Part shown: in pieces, positions 59,003-64,000 of the stretch
Position numbering within the stretch: position 1 is the stretch's first letter
How the letters are laid out: each line of letters opens with the position of its first letter
Assembly: GCA_029168955.1 (NCBI GenBank)
Contig: JAPDOI010001534.1
Coordinates: 62,001 to 126,000 of the forward strand
Direction: 5' to 3'
Source of the DNA: Aplectana chamaeleonis
Taxonomy: Eukaryota > Nematoda > Chromadorea > Rhabditida > Cosmocercidae
DNA length: 64,000 bases
Made by a program: the position numbers and the translations under genes
The notes under the pieces: generated by a model
Told to the model about the DNA's origin: nothing
Seen by the model: the letters and a program-made list of their open reading frames with translations, nothing else
The model's database searches: none

Positions 59003-59462
59003 AGGCATGGTCCCACCTCACAATCACTGTTTTGTAATTTGAAAGGTCTCACGCTAATTACAATAATGTCTCTGCAATTGTACGAGCCCCCTTTGGTACG
59101 GAGATATTCTCTCCCAAATTAGGCGGCGAAAGCATGGTGGACGAGTTGTCCGAGACCTGTAACATTCGCCATTTGCAACCGATGTATGCGGGTGTACTTG
59201 AATGGATAGAGGCTGAGAGTGAAGGGAAGAACGGAGTAATTGATCAAAAATCATCGCCCATCTAGCCACTGTTCAGCTCGAGAGATCCCAGAAGAGGCGT
59301 GCTGAAGTGGCATCTCGAGGTGGGTGCCCCAGAAGGGCTTCCTCCTATAACTCGCTTATCCGCATGAATTGAGAGCTCGCACGTTACAGGTATAAATAGG
59401 GTGGGCCTACTTCACAACTACGCAGAAATCTCAGAATTCGTCCTTCAGATTGGGCTGTGCCT
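59003..59462. mobile_element. MITE family C
   Basis: Begins AAGGCATGGTCCCACCTC after TTGA and ends TTGGGCTGTGCCT before TTAA (59463-59466). The interior GAAAGCATGGTGGACGAGTTG is the family motif. The left TTGA abuts another element end. Confidence 0.7.
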
Positions 59463-59689
59463 TTAAAGCGCTGAACGCCAAAATGAGATTCGCTTTCGTG
59501 TTTTTCGGACAATATGTTGATCTATACCTCTGATTTGACTTATCCTCTGTTTCCGAGTGCAATTTATTTCCGTCCATCGGTTGCGTCTGCGCGCAGCGTC
59601 TCCTTCTCCAAACACTTTGTCGCTGTCTCTAACCTCGTTCCGCACAAGCGCGCGAGGGGGCAGAGTAAATTTGGGAGAGGATACTAGAC

Positions 59690-60765
59690 TTACACGATCG
59701 GCTTTCGCCTGACGCGGTCATTCCGGATCTTTACCAAGGTGTGCCGTCCTGGTAGTGAGGCGTGTCCATTTGTTCAGTGTGCTAAGCCACAATTTGAAAA
59801 CAATACATACGTTGGTCGCTACTCCACTTCCTGCGAGGTAAAACATCGCGCCTGAGTTGTCTTTTGAGGTCGAGTGATTTCAAATCCTCCTGCACCACAT
59901 CATTTTTTTAAAATTCGCCTATGTCCGGGCGATCGTTCCCATACAGGACTCGGAAGCATTCTTAGATCGTGTTGAACAAAAAGATTCGGCGGTCTGCTTA
60001 AAATATGCCCAAACAAACGAAGACGGCCTTCCGTTGCCGCTTGAGATGGTGTTGGGAGATGCTGGCACCTCCTTTGTGTCAAGCGTTGATGTACTGCGTC
60101 GACCAGAAATATCCAAGCAATTGCCTGAAAAGCTTTCTCTCCGTGCAGTCAAAACTTTCCATCTGCGTCTTCGGTGCTCCCAAGTCTCCGATCCGTACAT
60201 CATGATAGGGCGAATAGCGGATAGACAGATGAGCGACTTGACTTCTTCGCGATGGGGGTAGCCACAAACACTTGGTTGGAGAATTGAATGCAGACGTAGC
60301 TTTCGCACATCGTTGTCGAATATCCGCCGCATAATTTCCATCGATCAACAGCAAACAGCCCCAATAACAGAAATCATCCACCAGTTTGATACGTTGTCCG
60401 TCCACACAAATTCCCGTTAAGGCCTCTGAGAGACCCACATCTGCTTGCACTTGTCGGGACGAAGTCGAAGTCCTCAGGCTGCGGTATACTTTGTAACGAG
60501 GTTCACAATTCTTTGCAGTTTAGCGTTGTTTTCAGCAAATATGTCGTCAGCGTACTCCAGGTCGACAAGGGAGCGTCCTGATGGTGTTAGGATCACGTCG
60601 GCAGGAAACTGTTCTGCAACTCTACGCATGACGTCATTAACGGCGAAGTTGAAAAGAAAAGGTTCTGCTACAGTTCCTTGCCTTGCTCCTGTATTCATTT
60701 CGAAAGCTGACGTAAATCCGACAGGTGTACGAACTTCTGCTGTTTTCCCTCTGTTCATGTCCTCG
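59690..60765 (-). pseudogene. RTE retrotransposon: reverse transcriptase C-terminal part
   Basis: Minus-strand frames continue the RTE polyprotein after the MITE pair: DMNRGKTAEVRTPVGF, GARQGTVAEPFLFNFAVND, then LEYADDI (YADD codons at 60543-60554), the reverse transcriptase active site. Downstream come RQRCAKATSAFNS, LSAIRPIMMYGSETW and LRLFGHILSRP, typical of the RTE C-terminal region. At least three frame changes and stops make it non-functional. The 3' end decays near 59.7 kb. Confidence 0.88.
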
Positions 60766-60769
60766 TTAA

Positions 60770-61254
60770 AGGCAGCATACACGCTCAAAAATGATATCAA
60801 TTTTATGGAATGAATCGAAGGTCTGAAGCTGGTAATATTCAGAGATAACGAAAAAACCGAAAAAAAATCAACTGAAATGAAGATATAACGGTTCGTTCTA
60901 CATTGGCCCAGAAGTGGACGATTTTTACTGCATTGGCTGAAATAGCGGAGCTAGCGACAAATTTGTTGGGATAACGACCCTAATGTATTCGTACGACCCT
61001 TTCTGAAACGCTTACGACGTTAGAAGCGTAAAAAATGAGCCAAAATGACCGTAATCGAGCATTGAACATTGGTATTGAGGGGCGGAGCCCGTAACGGTGG
61101 GCGGAGAAAGAATTATTTTGTGGCTCAATACGGCTCAAGTACGGTCATTTTAACTCGTTTTTAACTCTCCCAACTTCGTGAGGGCTTTTCTAGGGCCCGT
61201 TCAACCCCACTAATGTAGTTATCTCAACAACTTTTGCGAGCGTGTATGCTGCCT
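60770..61254. mobile_element. MITE family F, copy 2, inside RTE
   Basis: TTAA at 60766-60769, then AGGCAGCATACACGCTC. The right end GAGCGTGTATGCTGCCT is followed by TTAA at 61255-61258, which also begins the next element. Confidence 0.85.
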
Positions 61255-61258
61255 TTAA

Positions 61259-61806
61259 AGGCAGTGGTCACGATGAAAAACGTTATCGAAAAAACTACAA
61301 AAATCAACTTAGATCAGAAACAGCTGAAAAACTATGAAGGTAGCGCGGTGAAAAACGGTCTACAAATAGAGTTTCTAGGGCCCAAAGAAGCTAGTTCGTG
61401 CACACGTGCACAGCGATGACGAAACAGATCGCAGTCTCATGCCGAGCAGTCAAAAATCATCGACATTCAGAGAACGAAATAAATGCAAATTTAACGAATA
61501 AAAACGGTTGAATAATGAAAGCATCACTTCAGTCAATGTTTTTGACTAGATACACACATAAATTCGAAGTTTCATTGATTGACATTCAATTTCAAGCTAG
61601 CTGATGTTCTTGATATAAGAGGTCATCGATGCCGATGATGTGGAGAGGGCTCGTCCACCATCAAAAGACAAGAAAGTTCAGGTTCCAAATTCGGTCCAAA
61701 ACAGTGCTTTTTTCGCGATTTTTTCTTATAGGTCCTACTACTCGAGACCCAGGAAAGGATTTGGAGAGAAAAAGACGACAAGCATATTTGATCGCGACCG
61801 CTGCCT
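61259..61806. mobile_element. MITE family A, copy 5, inside RTE
   Basis: Starts AGGCAGTGGTCACGATG right after the shared TTAA. Ends GCGACCGCTGCCT before TTAA (61807-61810). It is the family copy closest to 12902-13439 in orientation and sequence. Confidence 0.87.
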
Positions 61807-61810
61807 TTAA

Positions 61811-62407
61811 CTGCACATGCTTTTCCGGGACTCCATCTGCTCGCAGAACGTTGAGCAATTGATGACAATGAGGAGAGTCGAACGCTGCTTCGAAGTCTAA
61901 AAAAGCTAGCTGTAAGGGCTCCGAATACCGCTGCCACGATTCAATTACTATTCTCACGACGAACACTTGGTCGATCTTCCAGGTCTAAATCCGGCTTGCT
62001 CATCTTTGGTCATTCCTTCACGATGTTTGATAAGTCGCTCGAGAATGATACGTTTCAAAACCTTGTACATGACACGAAATTGAGAGATTCCCCTGTAGAT
62101 CTTAGGATCCGTGACGGATAGCTTCTTGTGAAGAGGTAAGATCATAGCATGTCTCCACGAATCGGGTATCATTTTGCTCATCCATATGGTACGGATGGTG
62201 TTGGTTATTTCACGAATCTCAGACGGGGGAAGAGCTTTCAGCATTTCAGCAGTGATGTTGTCATATCCACCTGCCTTTCCGTTCTTCATTTTCTGGACAT
62301 AATCCAAAACTTCAGACTCAGTCGGCGACTCCTCACTTACATCGTAATGTGCTCTCTGAACATGTGGGAGCTCAGGTACTGATGGCGCTAGACGATTCAG
62401 TAGTGAA
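61811..62407 (-). pseudogene. RTE retrotransposon: reverse transcriptase N-terminal part
   Basis: Frames on the minus strand read VQKMKNGKAGGYDNITAEML, PDSWRHAMILPLHKKLSVTD, YRGISQFRVMYKVLKRI and DEQAGFRPGRS, then AFLDFEAAFDSPH and ADGVPEKHVQL: successive reverse transcriptase blocks. A frameshift lies near 61975 between GFRPGRS and DQVFVVR and looks like a small deletion. The coding region stops at the MITE pair and resumes at 60765. Confidence 0.88.
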
Positions 62408-64000
62408 CTGAATTAATCCTTCCATATTGGCAGCGTCGCATCACCAAATTTATTCATTTATTTATTTGTCAATTATGAATGAGGAACAGAAGCATGAAAG
62501 TAATTAATATACATCCAGATTGACTAAAAAAAGAAGCTTTAAGCAAACTAAGCTTCTCGCACGCGAAAACAGTGCCTCCATTTGAAAGATCTGACGTTTT
62601 GATTATAAGCTCCTCGAAAATCAGTGGCCATTCACTTATAGAAAAAATCGTGTTCAGTAAGATCCGTAGCAGCCAACAGTTTGTGGGGTTCCAAAAGGGA
62701 TGGCTGTAATGATAGTCATCTGTATCCCACGTTGCGCTCGTGAATATCTCAGAATTGTATGCTCTAGCCCGACCACCAAGACAAACGGTGGGCGGGGCTA
62801 AGAAGATAATCGTCTGCGAGGGTTCGCCGGTGTGCGGCCGCCTGGCCGTCACGGCTGCCCAAGCCAATGTCCGAGTGAGGATCTATATTTTTCCCTCAAC
62901 ATCCTTTTATCACATGATCGCCCTCTATACTGTGTTGCCATGTCATTCTTTACATGTTTCTATGATATAAAAATAGTAATCACAATGTTCGTGCTATGAA
63001 TGATGGTATAAGGAGAAAAGGACTGGAAAAGAGTTAATCTCATAAGAGTAAAAGTAATATTGCTTGGAGTTCGGAATGAAGGGTTAGATAATGATGGTCA
63101 GTTCTATAGTGAGGAGACTGATCCCCTCTCTCACTGTTTCGAGGTCTGACAATCTAGAGGTCGTAGTCAAATTTAACGAACGGTCACTATTGGCGCGCAA
63201 TAGTAGACAGGACATTTCACCCATGCACCAACACCCATTTTCGTCGTTCGTTACATGGAGGTCCGCACCGAGCCTCGCTTACTCCAAACGAGAGCCCGAA
63301 AAGAACTTCGTGAAAAATTTCGAAAAAAAAAAACTTTTTTTTCTTACCTTGTCAAAGAAACGACTTTCATTTGTTCTATAGGTTCTTTTTGCTAAGACTT
63401 GCCCTACTCTCCTCCTCCTTCACAGATTCTATCATGTTCCCAGCATGGTGCTGTGATTTCATTCTTTCAATCGAGACGCCATTAGGAAGATTAAATAATC
63501 CGAATCCACTCCTTTGAATTGTCACCACTACGAACGTAATTCTAACAACGTAGCTCTTACAAGCGTCTTCACTCTCAGAACAAAAAGTGGAAGCGCTGCG
63601 CATTTTTTTTTTCAAATCGTCTCGAAAACATAAAATCCTTGGCCAGGTCTTCACAATGACGTATGGATAACTTCCTAATCAAATAAAAAATACGGTGTAC
63701 TATATTAAATACTAGTTCAAAAAATATGTGCACCCCATACGCTTTGTGATGGAAATTTTCAGCGCAAGGGTGACCACCACTCGGCAAAACGAGTGAAAAA
63801 AAGGGGGAAAACCAGCAATACCACCTTTTGAGTGCAGGGATTCAAACAAAAATACAAAAAAAACTTGCAAAACAAGAAAATCAAGCTAAAGAGAGAGACG
63901 AAAGGGATAAAAAGAAAATTAAGAAATGAAACAAAACGTATCTTGCAAAAAGCTATAGAGCAACAAACCGCTACCTTACCATAATTTTTTCAGTTTGATT
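62408..64000. other. no gene accepted
   Basis: 62440-62470 is T/A-rich (ATTTATTCATTTATTTATT). Bases 62740-62880 may be retroelement leader sequence. A minus frame at 63376-63654 is unassigned. No element end or exon recognised. Confidence 0.35.

Noticed and set aside
63376..63654. Minus-strand 92-residue ORF with clustered cysteines near its start
   Set aside because: No signal peptide, splice pattern or recognisable family.

Overview
This window is nematode nuclear DNA, most likely from a strongylid such as a hookworm (Ancylostoma-like). Three things point there: secreted Ascaris-type (TIL) inhibitor modules built from very short exons, decayed copies of an RTE-type non-LTR retrotransposon of the kind abundant in hookworm genomes, and a very high density of short inverted-repeat elements. 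The species is an inference. I found no operons, tRNA or rRNA genes, CRISPR arrays or bacterial features.

All genes I can support lie on the minus strand and belong to one family of cysteine-rich secreted proteins. I read the exons by hand from splice signals and reading phase, because most are too short to stand out as ORFs. Gene T2 runs from a signal-peptide exon at 53161 to a stop at 29709, with AATAAA just beyond. It encodes a signal peptide, three copies of a 6-Cys (or 8-Cys) cassette, a 36-nt linker exon, a 6-Cys TIL-like domain and two 10-Cys TIL domains. Gene T1 (24575 to 20722) repeats the last three domains of T2, with altered cysteines; its 5' end was not found. Gene T3 (10876 to the left edge) has one 10-Cys TIL domain followed by two more 6-Cys cassettes and continues off the window. 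Every domain is bounded by phase-1 introns, and every TIL-type domain is split by a phase-0 intron. This is a cassette system open to exon shuffling and duplication. TIL domains normally inhibit serine proteases, so these proteins are probably secreted inhibitors; their targets cannot be read from the sequence.

The rest is introns and intergenic DNA filled with mobile elements. The dominant group is a set of 0.4-0.7 kb non-coding elements ending in AGGC...GCCT and inserted at TTAA (sometimes TCAA or TTGA). Several sit back to back and share a single TTAA. Other elements are a D34E Tc1-like transposon with roughly 200-bp terminal repeats (35794-37376), an RTE endonuclease fragment (27430-28570), an RTE reverse transcriptase fragment cut by two abutting TTAA elements (59690-62407), a TTAA-flanked 1.3-kb element (32574-33877), and many foldback palindromes. 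One palindrome (465-648) is nested in another with a clear 9-bp target duplication.

Layout: 0-11 kb, T3 exons among repeats; 11-20 kb, repeats only; 20.7-24.6 kb, T1; 25-29 kb, RTE endonuclease fragment and a 624-bp palindrome; 29.7-53.2 kb, T2 with large element-filled introns; 53.2-64 kb, elements, a minisatellite and the split RTE copy. Splice junctions were chosen by eye and need transcript support.
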